Of a DNA stretch of 50,619 bases, positions 38,863-46,934 are shown in pieces; the first letter of the stretch is position 1; every line of letters begins with the position of its first letter. Source of the DNA: Vreelandella lionensis (GTDB taxonomy: Bacteria; Pseudomonadota; Gammaproteobacteria; Pseudomonadales; Halomonadaceae); contig NZ_MWVI01000024.1 of assembly GCF_002087295.1 (NCBI RefSeq), forward strand, positions 1 to 50,619, read 5' to 3'. The position numbers were made by a program, and so were the translations under genes. A model generated the notes under the pieces. It was not told the DNA's origin. It did no database searches and saw nothing but the letters and a program-made list of their open reading frames with translations.

Positions 38863-39809
38863 GGGCGGAACTCCTCTACTTGGTCGCGGCCTAGGAAAAA
38901 GTCCGTGGGGCTCTCTTCAAGTTCCCGCGTAATGCGTTCAAGGGTGGCGAGTGTCGAGCGTAACGCCGCTAGGGCCGGGGCAATGTCGCGAGTGCTTTGT
39001 AGAGTGCCTTCCACAGCACCCGCGTTATCGTTCACCAACTGTTCTATCCGCTGGGCAGCGCTGGCAACATCGCGGCTGGCGCTCTCTGCGCTGCGCATCA
39101 CCTGCTGACCCTCCTGGCTCAGCAGGCGGTTCGCCTCTAGGCTAAGCGATTCGATACTTTCAAGCGTGGTGGAGGCTTGGCTTGACACATCGCCAAAGAG
39201 CGCCATGTTTTCATCCAGGGCAGACTGCTGAGAAGCAATCATCTCGGTGATTTGGGCAATATTGGTCAGGATATTGCCTGCTTGCTCACGATTATTGTCA
39301 TCGAAGAGCTCGTTCACACTCTGCAAAATCGCGTTGAGGTTTTCGACCATCTCTTCGCCTTCGTCAAACAGCGTAGCAATAGGCGACGGATCGGCTTGAA
39401 TGAAAAGCGCATCGTCGCTGCTTTGCGCTAGCAAGCGTTGGCTTTCTGGGGTGCCGCCATAGAGCTGCACGGACATACTGCCGGTAATGCTGGCAAAGGC
39501 TAGCTTTGCGCGGGTATCCACTTTGATCGGAGTGTCTTCATACACGCGAATAAGCGTGATCACTTGGCGTGGGTCGTCAGGATTGAGGGAAAGCTCGGTG
39601 ACATCGCCCACTTCAATGCCGTTGTACTGCACCTTGCTACCCACCGAGAGGCCGCTGACGCTGCGCTCGAACAAAATGCGGTAGGGTTGATAGTCGCGTT
39701 GGCCAGCCGCATAGCTCATCCAGAGCGCAAACAGCAGGGCGGCAGCGGCCGTTAGCACGGTAAACAGGCCGATCAAAATATGGTGCGCGCGGGTTTCCAT
39801 GTGCGTCAC
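38859..39809 (-). CDS. MCE/MlaD-family lipid-transport protein
   Basis: A 316-residue periplasmic lipid-binding protein anchored by one N-terminal helix (about residues 11-33). The MCE domain spans about 40-125 (YRILFERSVSGLSVGSKVQYNGIEVGDVTEL, with KLAFASITGSMSVQLYGG). A long alpha-helical or coiled C-terminal region rich in Q, N, S and E follows (about 150-300), as in PqiB/Mce-type proteins longer than MlaD. It would form a hexamer carrying phospholipid between membranes. It overlaps the ATPase and lipoprotein genes by 4 bases each, which implies translational coupling. Confidence 0.88.
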   Translation of the reverse strand: MTHMETRAHHILIGLFTVLTAAAALLFALWMSYAAGQRDYQPYRILFERSVSGLSVGSKVQYNGIEVGDVTELSLNPDDPRQVITLIRVYEDTPIKVDTRAKLAFASITGSMSVQLYGGTPESQRLLAQSSDDALFIQADPSPIATLFDEGEEMVENLNAILQSVNELFDDNNREQAGNILTNIAQITEMIASQQSALDENMALFGDVSSQASTTLESIESLSLEANRLLSQEGQQVMRSAESASRDVASAAQRIEQLVNDNAGAVEGTLQSTRDIAPALAALRSTLATLERITRELEESPTDFFLGRDQVEEFRP

Positions 39810-40630
39810 TCCTGAGAAGATGTTGGGCCAGCAGAGCGCTGTGCAGCGCGTCCACGCGGTCCATTAAAGTAATCCTGTACCCACTCGTCGTTCGTTTTCG
39901 CGACGTTTTCCAGGGTATCCACCACCAGAACGCGCTTTTGCGACAGCACAGCGACTCGGTCACAGGCCGCATAGAGTGTATCGAGGTCGTGGGTGACCAA
40001 AAAAACGCTAAAGCCCATTGCATCGCGCAGCGTGACCAGCAGTTGGTCAAACGCGGCGGCCCCAATGGGGTCGAGTCCTGCGGTAGGCTCATCGAGAAAC
40101 AAAATATCCGGGTCCAGGGCCAGTGCCCTGGCAAGCGCGGCACGTTTCACCATGCCCCCAGAGAGCGATTCTGGAAATTGCCGTGCGGCATGAGGGGGCA
40201 GGCCTACCAGCGAGAGCTTGATACGCGCCAGATACTCGGCCTCTTCCCGAGAGAGTTTGGCGTGCTCGATAAGCGGCAGCGCAACGTTTTCTTGCAGGTT
40301 GAGCGAACTAAACAGCGCCCCACGCTGAAAGAGCACCCCAAAGCGCCGCTCGACTTGGCTGCGTTGGGACTCACTTAACTCATTTAACCGCTGGTTCAGC
40401 ACCTCTACTGTGCCGTCATTTGGCCGCTTTAAGCCCACAATACTGCGCAGTAAAACTGATTTACCGGTACCTGAGCCGCCGACAACGCCGAGAATTGCGC
40501 CTCGGTAGAGGGTCAAGTCCAGCCCTTCGTGAACGACGTTGTCGCCAAATCGATTCACCAGCCCCTGCACGCGAATAACCGCTTCATCGCGCTCGGGCTG
40601 TTGCGGCATCTCTGAATATCGCTCGGTCAC
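39806..40630 (-). CDS. MlaF-like ABC ATPase of an MCE transporter
   Basis: A 274-residue cytoplasmic ATPase. Walker A is GGSGTGKSVLLRS (about 54-66), the signature LSGGMVKRAALARAL, Walker B ILFLDEPTAGLDP and the switch histidine VTHDLD. The GLDLTLYRGAILGVVG lead-in and FGVLFQRGALFSSL Q-loop are characteristic of MlaF/Ttg2A. It powers lipid transfer with the MlaE-like permease upstream and overlaps both neighbours by 4 bases. The C-terminal tail after about 250 is variable. Confidence 0.92.
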   Translation of the reverse strand: MTERYSEMPQQPERDEAVIRVQGLVNRFGDNVVHEGLDLTLYRGAILGVVGGSGTGKSVLLRSIVGLKRPNDGTVEVLNQRLNELSESQRSQVERRFGVLFQRGALFSSLNLQENVALPLIEHAKLSREEAEYLARIKLSLVGLPPHAARQFPESLSGGMVKRAALARALALDPDILFLDEPTAGLDPIGAAAFDQLLVTLRDAMGFSVFLVTHDLDTLYAACDRVAVLSQKRVLVVDTLENVAKTNDEWVQDYFNGPRGRAAQRSAGPTSSQE

Positions 40631-41739
40631 CAGCCCATCTCCATGAAAAATAGCGCCGCTAACGCATCTATCAGAATCACCATAAAGATGGACCGCACCA
40701 CGCTTGAGGTGGTGTGGGCGCCTACCGATTGGGCACTGCCGCTAACTTTAAACCCTTCTAGGCAGCCAATGACGGCAATCACAAAGGCAAATACCGGCGC
40801 TTTGCTCAAGCCGACCAGGAAATGAGTGACCGACACGTCTTTTTGCAGTGTGGTGATGAACTGACTTACAGAAATATCCAGCGATAGGGTGGCCACCACC
40901 GCGCCGCCGACGAGGCCGCTCAGCATGCCCACAAACGCTAGAAGCGGTAGGCTGATCAACATCGCCATCACCCGGGGAAGCACTAGTAGCTCAATCGGGT
41001 CGAGACCCAATGTTTTGAGGGCATCAATCTCTTCGTTGGATTTCATCGCGCCAAGCTGGGCGGTAAAGGCGCTGGCGGTGCGGCCTGCCAAAAGTATCGC
41101 GGCCAAGAGCACGCCAAATTCCCGTAAAAATGAAAAAGCTACGAGATCAATGGTGTAAACCGTTGCACCGAAATCTTGGAGCACCGTGGCCCCCAAAAAC
41201 GCCACCACTGCGCCCACCATAAAGGTTAAGAGCGCAGTGATAGGCACCGCATTCAAGCCACTTTGCTGAATATGCGCGACGGTGGCGGTAATACGCCAGT
41301 GGCGGGGGCGGAACAGAAGTGGGGGAAATGTGGCCAGCACCAAGCCAATGAAAGCCAGTAGCTGGCGCTGCTGAGACCCCAGCGCCACCATTTGCTGGCC
41401 CACTGTCGCTAAGGCTTCGCTAATCCGGTTGGGTCGGAGTGGGGGGCTCTCAAGCGGAGCGTCCATAGCCTCGGCAATGCGTATCAGCAAAGCCTGCTGC
41501 ACCTGGGGGAGATCGCTGGCCCAGTCGCCAATTTGTTTGGTTTTGTCAGCACCAATTAGCTCAACGATCAGCGCCGCGCCGGCGGTATCCAGCCCCTCAA
41601 AGCCGGGTAGCGACAGCGATGCCGAGCTTAGCTGACCCTGCTGCTGTAGGGCGCGCTTCAGCTCAGCGTAGTGGCGTAGTGTCCATTCGCCGTGCAGCGA
41701 GACACGCTCGCCATGTTGAGTGATCCACTCGTTTGGCAT
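40627..41739 (-). CDS. MlaE-like permease with N-terminal STAS-like domain
   Basis: A 370-residue inner-membrane permease. Residues 1-95 form a STAS-like domain (GEWTLRHYAELKRALQQ, LSLPGFEGLDTAGAALIVEL), fused to the MlaE domain (about 150-370). The latter has GLNAVPITALLTFMVGAVVAF, FLREFGVLLAAILLAGRTASAF, GAMKSNEEIDALKTLGLDP and SLPLLAFVGMLSGLVGG. In E. coli the STAS partner MlaB is a separate protein; the fusion suggests MlaB function is built in. First gene of the operon, with a dyad at 41754-41774 in its leader. The start codon is the complement of 41737-41739, with GAGGAGCAGGG upstream. Confidence 0.9.
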   Translation of the reverse strand: MPNEWITQHGERVSLHGEWTLRHYAELKRALQQQGQLSSASLSLPGFEGLDTAGAALIVELIGADKTKQIGDWASDLPQVQQALLIRIAEAMDAPLESPPLRPNRISEALATVGQQMVALGSQQRQLLAFIGLVLATFPPLLFRPRHWRITATVAHIQQSGLNAVPITALLTFMVGAVVAFLGATVLQDFGATVYTIDLVAFSFLREFGVLLAAILLAGRTASAFTAQLGAMKSNEEIDALKTLGLDPIELLVLPRVMAMLISLPLLAFVGMLSGLVGGAVVATLSLDISVSQFITTLQKDVSVTHFLVGLSKAPVFAFVIAVIGCLEGFKVSGSAQSVGAHTTSSVVRSIFMVILIDALAALFFMEMGW

Positions 41740-41753
41740 CCCTGCTCCTCAGT

Positions 41754-41774
41754 GCCTTCACATGCAGTGAAGGC
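41754..41774 (-). promoter_or_regulatory. Perfect 8-bp dyad in the iclR-mlaE gap
   Basis: GCCTTCAC (41754-41761), ATGCA, GTGAAGGC (41767-41774). It lies 15 bases before the MlaE-like start and 48 bases after the IclR stop on the minus strand. There is no T run, so an operator or leader hairpin is as likely as a terminator. Confidence 0.45.
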
Positions 41775-41821
41775 CTATGATGCAATCAAACGAGCGTTAG
41801 TGAAAGGTAAGCCGTCGTTTC

Positions 41822-42643
41822 TTAACGTGACGCACGATACTTGGGGGCCAGCTCCTGCTTAATTTTCGCTGCTACTTCCTTGAGTCTGGGGCCAAGGTTG
41901 TTGACCAATCGATCATGATCTAAACGCAGGCTAGAGCCACCGCAGTTAATCGCCATCACTTCGGCACCATCTTCCAAAATGAGCGGCATGGCCACAGCGC
42001 TGATATCCCGCTGCCAATCCTGCTCGGAGAGGCAAAAGCCGTACTCAGCATAGTCGCGCAGGCTCTGCTCAATACCGGCATGAAGGCGCGGCCAATCGCT
42101 GCCGTGAAACGCGGCTAGCTCTTGCATCACCTGTTGGCGGCGCTCGTCAGATAATCCGCACAGCCAGGCACGACCAATCGCCGAGGTGGCGATGGACAGC
42201 CCCGAGCCGACATCCAAGCGAATAATCAGCGGCCCGTGGCCGTGGCAGGTTTCCAGATACACCATGTCGCTGCGGTCGGCACCGCCCAGGCTCACGTTGC
42301 AGTCGGTGGCGTCGGCAAAATGCTGTAAATGGGGGCGAGCAATTTCGCGAATGCCCATATTAGCCAGAAAGCGATAACCCAGCGCCAGCACACCCGGCCC
42401 GAGGCGGTACTTCTCAAGGTGGCGATTGTGTTGCAGGTAGCCTAACTGGGTCAGCGTATAGGTTAACCGGGACACCGTGGGGCGGGGGATGGGGGGGCGA
42501 TTCGAGAGCTCTGCATTGCCCAGGTACTCTTCCCCTGTTCCAAAAGCGCGGAGCAGTTCTAACCCCCGCGCAAGCGCGGTGACAAAGTTGCGATGTTTTT
42601 CGGGTGATTGCGGCTCATCAGCAGCGGCGTCGGTTGGTTCCAT
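41822..42643 (-). CDS. IclR-family transcriptional regulator
   Basis: A 273-residue DNA-binding protein. The N-terminal winged helix-turn-helix lies at about 20-80 (ALARGLELLRAF, RPTVSRLTYTLTQLGYL). The C-terminal IclR effector domain lies at about 95-265 (IREIARPHLQHFADATDCNVSLG, GSGLSIATSAIGRAWL, AINCGGSS). It resembles the PcaR/PobR-type branch that controls aromatic or acid catabolism. The start is the ATG complementary to 42641-42643; the TTG one codon earlier is not needed. It is codirectional with the thiolase and paaH-like genes, and is the natural candidate regulator of this cluster. A seven-C run (42493-42499) inside the HTH region is a place to check for indels. Confidence 0.9.
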   Translation of the reverse strand: MEPTDAAADEPQSPEKHRNFVTALARGLELLRAFGTGEEYLGNAELSNRPPIPRPTVSRLTYTLTQLGYLQHNRHLEKYRLGPGVLALGYRFLANMGIREIARPHLQHFADATDCNVSLGGADRSDMVYLETCHGHGPLIIRLDVGSGLSIATSAIGRAWLCGLSDERRQQVMQELAAFHGSDWPRLHAGIEQSLRDYAEYGFCLSEQDWQRDISAVAMPLILEDGAEVMAINCGGSSLRLDHDRLVNNLGPRLKEVAAKIKQELAPKYRASR

Positions 42644-42738
42644 CAAGCGTCTCGGCTAATCAATCATTGAGTGGCAAGTATCGCATACCTGCGCTGGGGC
42701 GTTGCAAAGCGCGATAAGAGAGCTTAGTCAACGCTTGG

Positions 42739-42778
42739 CCTGCGGCGCCTGCCTTAGATATTGTGCTAGCGCCGCAGG
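42739..42778 (-). other. 10-bp inverted repeat between the thiolase and iclR genes
   Basis: CCTGCGGCGC (42739-42748) and GCGCCGCAGG (42769-42778) around a 20-base loop, just downstream of the thiolase stop. There is no T run. It could be a weak terminator or a regulatory dyad in the iclR leader. Confidence 0.45.
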
Positions 42779-42785
42779 AGGGCGG

Positions 42786-43994
42786 TTAGCTCTCCAGGCG
42801 TTCAATGATGGTCGCAATGCCCTGGCCAACGCCAATACAAATGGTTACCAGCGCATAGCGCCCGCCAGTGGCTTCTAGCTGGCGCAGCGCAGTGAGCGCC
42901 AAACGTGCGCCCGAGGCACCCAGCGGGTGGCCAATGGCAATCGCACCACCGTTGGCATTAAGGCGCGGATCGTCGGCGGAAAGACCCAACTGCTTAACGC
43001 AGCCCAACACCTGCACCGCAAAGGCTTCGTTGATTTCAATCACGTCCATCTGCTCAAGCGAAAGGCCAGCCCGGGCCAGCGCTTTTTGCGAGGCGGGTAC
43101 CGGCCCCAGGCCCATAACCCGGGGAGCAACGCCCGCCACGGCGCTGGCAACGATACGTGCTCGCGGAGCAAGCCCAGCTCGCTCGCCTGCTGCACGCGGG
43201 CCGACAATCAGCGCGGCAGCCGCGTCGTTTAATCCAGACGCGTTGCCTGCGGTCACGACACCGCCTTCAAACAGCGCGCCGAGTTTGGCCAGTTTTTCCT
43301 CGGTGCTTTCAGCGCGGGGATGCTCATCTTTATCTACCAACAGCGGCGGCTGTTTGCGCCCTTGAGGCACTTCTACCCCAAACATTTCGCCTTCATAAAA
43401 GCCGTTTGCCAGCGCCTTGGCATAGCGCGCTTGGGAGCGGGCGGCAAAGGCGTCGCTGGCCTCCCGGCCAATGTTCAGGTCGTGGGCAATGTTATCGGCA
43501 GTTTCCGGCATGCTGTGGCTGCCGTACTCTTTGGCAATCCACGGGTTGGGGAAGCGAGAGCCAATCACGGTATCAAACATCGGCTGATTGCGAGCGTAGG
43601 GGGAGTCGGCTTTGCCCAGCACGTAAGGCGCGCGGGACATGGACTCCACGCCGCCAGCCAAAAATAGCTCACCTTCGCCTAAGCAAGCGGCACGGGCGGC
43701 ATCCATCATCGCGCCTAGGCCACTGCCGCACAGGCGATTGACGGTTTGGCCTGCCACCTCAATCGGCAGGCCCGCTAGCAGCGCACCGTGACGGGCCACG
43801 TTACGGGAATCTTCCCCCGCCTGGTTAGTACAGCCCGCCAACACCTCTTCGTAGCTTTCTGGGGCAAACGGATTACGCGCCACCAGTGCTTTGAGCGTTA
43901 AGCCCAGCAGCTCATCCGGGCGAATGGCCGCTAGGCTGCCGCCATGGCGACCGAAAGGGGTGCGTAATCCGTCGTAAATATAGGCGTCTTGCAT
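42786..43994 (-). CDS. Thiolase (3-oxoadipyl-CoA / acetyl-CoA acyltransferase type)
   Basis: A 402-residue thiolase that cleaves 3-oxoacyl-CoA with CoA. Catalytic residues are in place: nucleophile Cys89 (NRLCGSG), His356 (IGHPLGASGAR) and Cys386 (CIGVGQG). The stretch GCTNQAGEDSRNVARHGALLAGLP and ETADNIA resemble PaaJ/PcaF (3-oxoadipyl-CoA thiolase) more than FadA. The substrate therefore could be a 3-oxo-dicarboxylyl-CoA, but this is inference. It lies 57 bases after the 3-hydroxyacyl-CoA dehydrogenase gene on the same strand, and upstream of the IclR gene. Confidence 0.9.
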   Translation of the reverse strand: MQDAYIYDGLRTPFGRHGGSLAAIRPDELLGLTLKALVARNPFAPESYEEVLAGCTNQAGEDSRNVARHGALLAGLPIEVAGQTVNRLCGSGLGAMMDAARAACLGEGELFLAGGVESMSRAPYVLGKADSPYARNQPMFDTVIGSRFPNPWIAKEYGSHSMPETADNIAHDLNIGREASDAFAARSQARYAKALANGFYEGEMFGVEVPQGRKQPPLLVDKDEHPRAESTEEKLAKLGALFEGGVVTAGNASGLNDAAAALIVGPRAAGERAGLAPRARIVASAVAGVAPRVMGLGPVPASQKALARAGLSLEQMDVIEINEAFAVQVLGCVKQLGLSADDPRLNANGGAIAIGHPLGASGARLALTALRQLEATGGRYALVTICIGVGQGIATIIERLES

Positions 43995-44051
43995 GGTTAT
44001 TTTCCTTGTTTGTGTAAGCCTTACTTGAGCCGTAATTGAAACTGAGGGGGT

Positions 44052-45585
44052 TCAGCCCGTTGGCCCGTCAGTGAGAGACATGCCCAGCGCGGCGCGGCGG
44101 CGCAGCCACGGGCTAGGGCGATAGCGGGGGTCACCGGTGGCGTCTAATAGGTTGTTTAAGATGGTCAGGATGCGCGAAGCGCCGTAGTGGTCGCCCATAC
44201 GCAGCGGGCCAAACGGGTAGCCCAGGCCAAGTTCCACCGCACGATCAATAGTGGCGGGTGCAGCAACGCCTTGCTGTGCAATATCTGCCCCAACGTTGAC
44301 GATGCAGGCCACCACACGCTGCAGCACAAAGCCGGTGCTGTCTTGAAGCGTGCTGACCGGCGTGCCGTCAGCAATCAACAGGCTGGCGGCGGCATTGACT
44401 AGTTCGGGGCGGGTAATGGGGGAGGCCATCAAGCTGCGGCGCTTATCCAGCCCCGCCAGCATATCCACCGCGACGCACTGCTCGGCATTCAAGCCTTGGC
44501 GCAGGGCACACTGCGTGGTGTCTTCGCCCAGTGGTGTCAGCAGGCACAGCGCCTCTGAGGAGGGCTGGTCCGCACTTTCTAGTGGCCAACCCGCCGTGCT
44601 GACCAGTTCGGCAAGCTGGGCGGCGCTGCCAGGGTCGTCTTGGCTGATCCACACGGGGCAAGGCGAGGCTGGCGCAATGGCGGGCTCTTCCGGCATCTGC
44701 TGCTGGCCATCCACGTAGCGATAAAAGCCTTCACCGGTTTTGCGCCCCAACAAACCTGCTGAGAGCCGCTGGCGGGTGAGTGGTGAAGGGCGAAAGCGCG
44801 GCTCTTCATAATACTGGTGGTACACCGACTCCATCACCGCATGGGAAACATCCAGGCCAGTCAGGTCCAGCAGGGTAAACGGCCCCATTCTAAAACCACC
44901 TTGATCCACCATGATGCGGTCAATGGTGGCGGGGTCGGTCACGCTCTCACTCAGAACGCGCAGTGCTTCGGTGCCAAAAGCGCGCCCGGGCGTGATTGAC
45001 CAGAAAGCCAGGGGTATCTGTGGCCAGGGCGGTAAAGTGGCCCATGGCGGTGCCCAAGGCATTGACCCGCTGGGTGACGTCGTTAGCGGTACGTAACCCC
45101 GGAATCACTTCCACGATTTTCATCAGCGGAACGGGATTGAAAAAGTGAAAGCCAATCACGCGCTCTGGGTGCTGGCAGGCGGCAGCAATTGCGGTAACAG
45201 ACAGCGAAGAGGTGTTGGTGGCGAGCACGGCATCCTGGCGAACAATGCCCTCTAAATCGCTAAACAGCCCCTTTTTGGCTTCCAGCTTCTCGATGATGGC
45301 TTCAACGACGATATCGCAGGGGGCGAGGGCGGCGAGGTCGCGGGCCTCAATCAATCGTTCGCCGTACTGCTCGGCTTGGGCTTGGGTAATCCGCTGCTTG
45401 TCGGCGCTGCGCCGCCATAACCCATTAATAAAGGCAGTCGCTTCCGCCACCGCGCCTTCTTTTACATCAAATAGCATGACGTTCAGGCCTGCCTGCGCGG
45501 CGAGCTGAGCAATCCCTCTACCCATGGCCCCGGTGCCGACAATTCCAAGAGTGTTGAACGAATGGGCGACTGCGTCGTTGGACAT
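44052..45585 (-). CDS. 3-hydroxyacyl-CoA dehydrogenase (PaaH-like), frameshifted
   Basis: An NAD-dependent dehydrogenase oxidising 3-hydroxyacyl-CoA to 3-oxoacyl-CoA, about 510 residues when corrected. The N-terminal Rossmann motif is GIVGTGAMGRGIAQ (about 13-26). Catalytic wording is NTSSLSVT, HPERVIGFHFFNP and TPGFLVN. Two C-terminal HCDH domains follow, as in PaaH (GGFRMGPFTLLDLTGLDV; then LGLGYPFGPLRMGD). The frame breaks after FLVNHA. Removing one G from 44988-44990 restores AGRAFGTEALR. It precedes the thiolase in the same operon and diverges from the acyl-CoA dehydrogenase gene across 197 bases. Confidence 0.92.
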
Positions 45586-45616
45586 AGGTCAAAATCCTCG
45601 CTGCAAGAGTTTGTTG

Positions 45617-45713
45617 TTCTGCATTGCAAAATAGCATTTCGTTTATTGACTGCCATCCTAGGCTATGCAAAAGTGCCTGACAAGAGAGTGAACGCTAGTT
45701 TCGCCATGCAGAA
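45617..45713. promoter_or_regulatory. Divergent regulatory region with inverted 8-mers
   Basis: The 197-base gap between the paaH-like and acyl-CoA dehydrogenase genes holds TTCTGCAT (45617-45624) and its exact inverse complement ATGCAGAA (45706-45713). A related CTATGCAAAAG lies at about 45663. A TTGACT at about 45646 could be a -35, but I find no convincing -10 at the right distance. These could be operators for the IclR protein. The assignment is speculative. Confidence 0.35.
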
Positions 45714-45782
45714 TTATTGCTGCAGGCCTCACTGCCCGCGCGAACACCAACCATAAAAATATCGTTGCCACCAGGAGCCGTT

Positions 45783-46934
45783 ATGATCCGTGATCCCGAA
45801 CTGCTGAATCAGTTGGTTGATACCATTGCCCGCTTTGTACGGGAGCGTTTGATTCCCAATGAGGCACGGCTTGCCGAAGAGGATGCAGTGCCCGCCGAGA
45901 TCCTCGCGGAAATGAAGGAGATGGGGCTGTTCGGGCTATCCATTCCTGAAGAATACGGCGGCTTAGGGCTCACGATGGAAGAAGAAGCTCTGGTAGCCAT
46001 GGAAATCGGCAAAACGTCTCCGGCGTTCCGCTCGGTATTCGGTACGAATAATGGTATCGGTGCCCAAGGCATTCTGATTGACGGCACTGAAGAGCAGAAA
46101 GCCAAATACGTGCCGCGCTTGGCCACCGGCGAAATTCTTAGCTCGTTCTGCCTGACCGAGCCGGACTCTGGCTCCGATGCCGCCAGCCTGCGCACCACCG
46201 CCGTGCGCGATGGCGACCACTACGTGTTAAACGGTACCAAGCGCTATATCACCAACGGCCCGGAAGCGGACCTGTTCACCGTGATGGCGCGTACCGACCC
46301 AGACAACAAAGGCGCTGGCGGTATCTCCGCCTTTATTGTTGAAGGCAATACGCCCGGTCTGATTCGCGGCCCGGCAGATAACAAGATGGGCCAGAAGGGC
46401 GCGCATACCTGCGATATCATTTTTGATAACTGCCGTGTACCGGCTGAAAACATCATTGGCGGCAAAGAGGGGCAAGGCTTTAAAACCGCCATGAAAGTGC
46501 TCGACCGTGGGCGACTGCATATTTCTGCGGTGTGTGTGGGCGTGGCCGAGCGTTTGGTCGAAGAGTCGCTGCGCTACACCATGGAGCGTAAGCAGTTTGG
46601 TGCGCCGCTGGCGGAGCATCAACTGGTGCAGGCTATGCTGGCAGATAGCAAAACCGAAGCCTACGCAGGTAAAACCATGGTCATGGACGCCGCACGCCGC
46701 AAGGATGATGGCGAAAACGTCTCAACCCTAGCCTCCTGCTGCAAGCTGTTCTGTGCCGAGATGGTGGGTCGCGTCGCGGATCGCGCCGTGCAGGTGCACG
46801 GCGGTGCGGGCTATATGTCGGAATACGCCGTTGAGCGTTTCTATCGCGATGTGCGCTTGTTCCGCATTTACGAAGGGACGACGCAAATTCAGCAGCTGGT
46901 GATTGCCCGGAACATGGTGCGGGAGGCGTCCTAA
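45783..46934 (+). CDS. Acyl-CoA dehydrogenase
   Basis: A 383-residue FAD enzyme that introduces the 2,3-double bond into acyl-CoA and passes electrons to ETF. Landmarks are IPEEYGGLGLTMEEEALV, the FAD-binding stretch CLTEPDSGSDAASLRT, KRYITNGPEADLF, DRGRLHISAVCVGVAERLVEE and QVHGGAGYMSEY. The catalytic glutamate Glu364 is in IYEGTTQIQ. The start is ATG 45783 with AGGAG 8 bases upstream; the frame is open further upstream without a site. It overlaps the ligase gene by one base (TAATG). The presence of a partial etfB nearby fits the electron path. Confidence 0.94.
   Translation: MIRDPELLNQLVDTIARFVRERLIPNEARLAEEDAVPAEILAEMKEMGLFGLSIPEEYGGLGLTMEEEALVAMEIGKTSPAFRSVFGTNNGIGAQGILIDGTEEQKAKYVPRLATGEILSSFCLTEPDSGSDAASLRTTAVRDGDHYVLNGTKRYITNGPEADLFTVMARTDPDNKGAGGISAFIVEGNTPGLIRGPADNKMGQKGAHTCDIIFDNCRVPAENIIGGKEGQGFKTAMKVLDRGRLHISAVCVGVAERLVEESLRYTMERKQFGAPLAEHQLVQAMLADSKTEAYAGKTMVMDAARRKDDGENVSTLASCCKLFCAEMVGRVADRAVQVHGGAGYMSEYAVERFYRDVRLFRIYEGTTQIQQLVIARNMVREAS

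Noticed and set aside
42644..42646. TTG start for the IclR gene
   Set aside because: An ATG follows immediately, and no sequence feature favours the TTG.
43157..43741. 194-codon plus-strand ORF opposite the thiolase
   Set aside because: Arginine/histidine-rich composition typical of antisense GC-rich coding DNA; the thiolase on the other strand has all catalytic residues.
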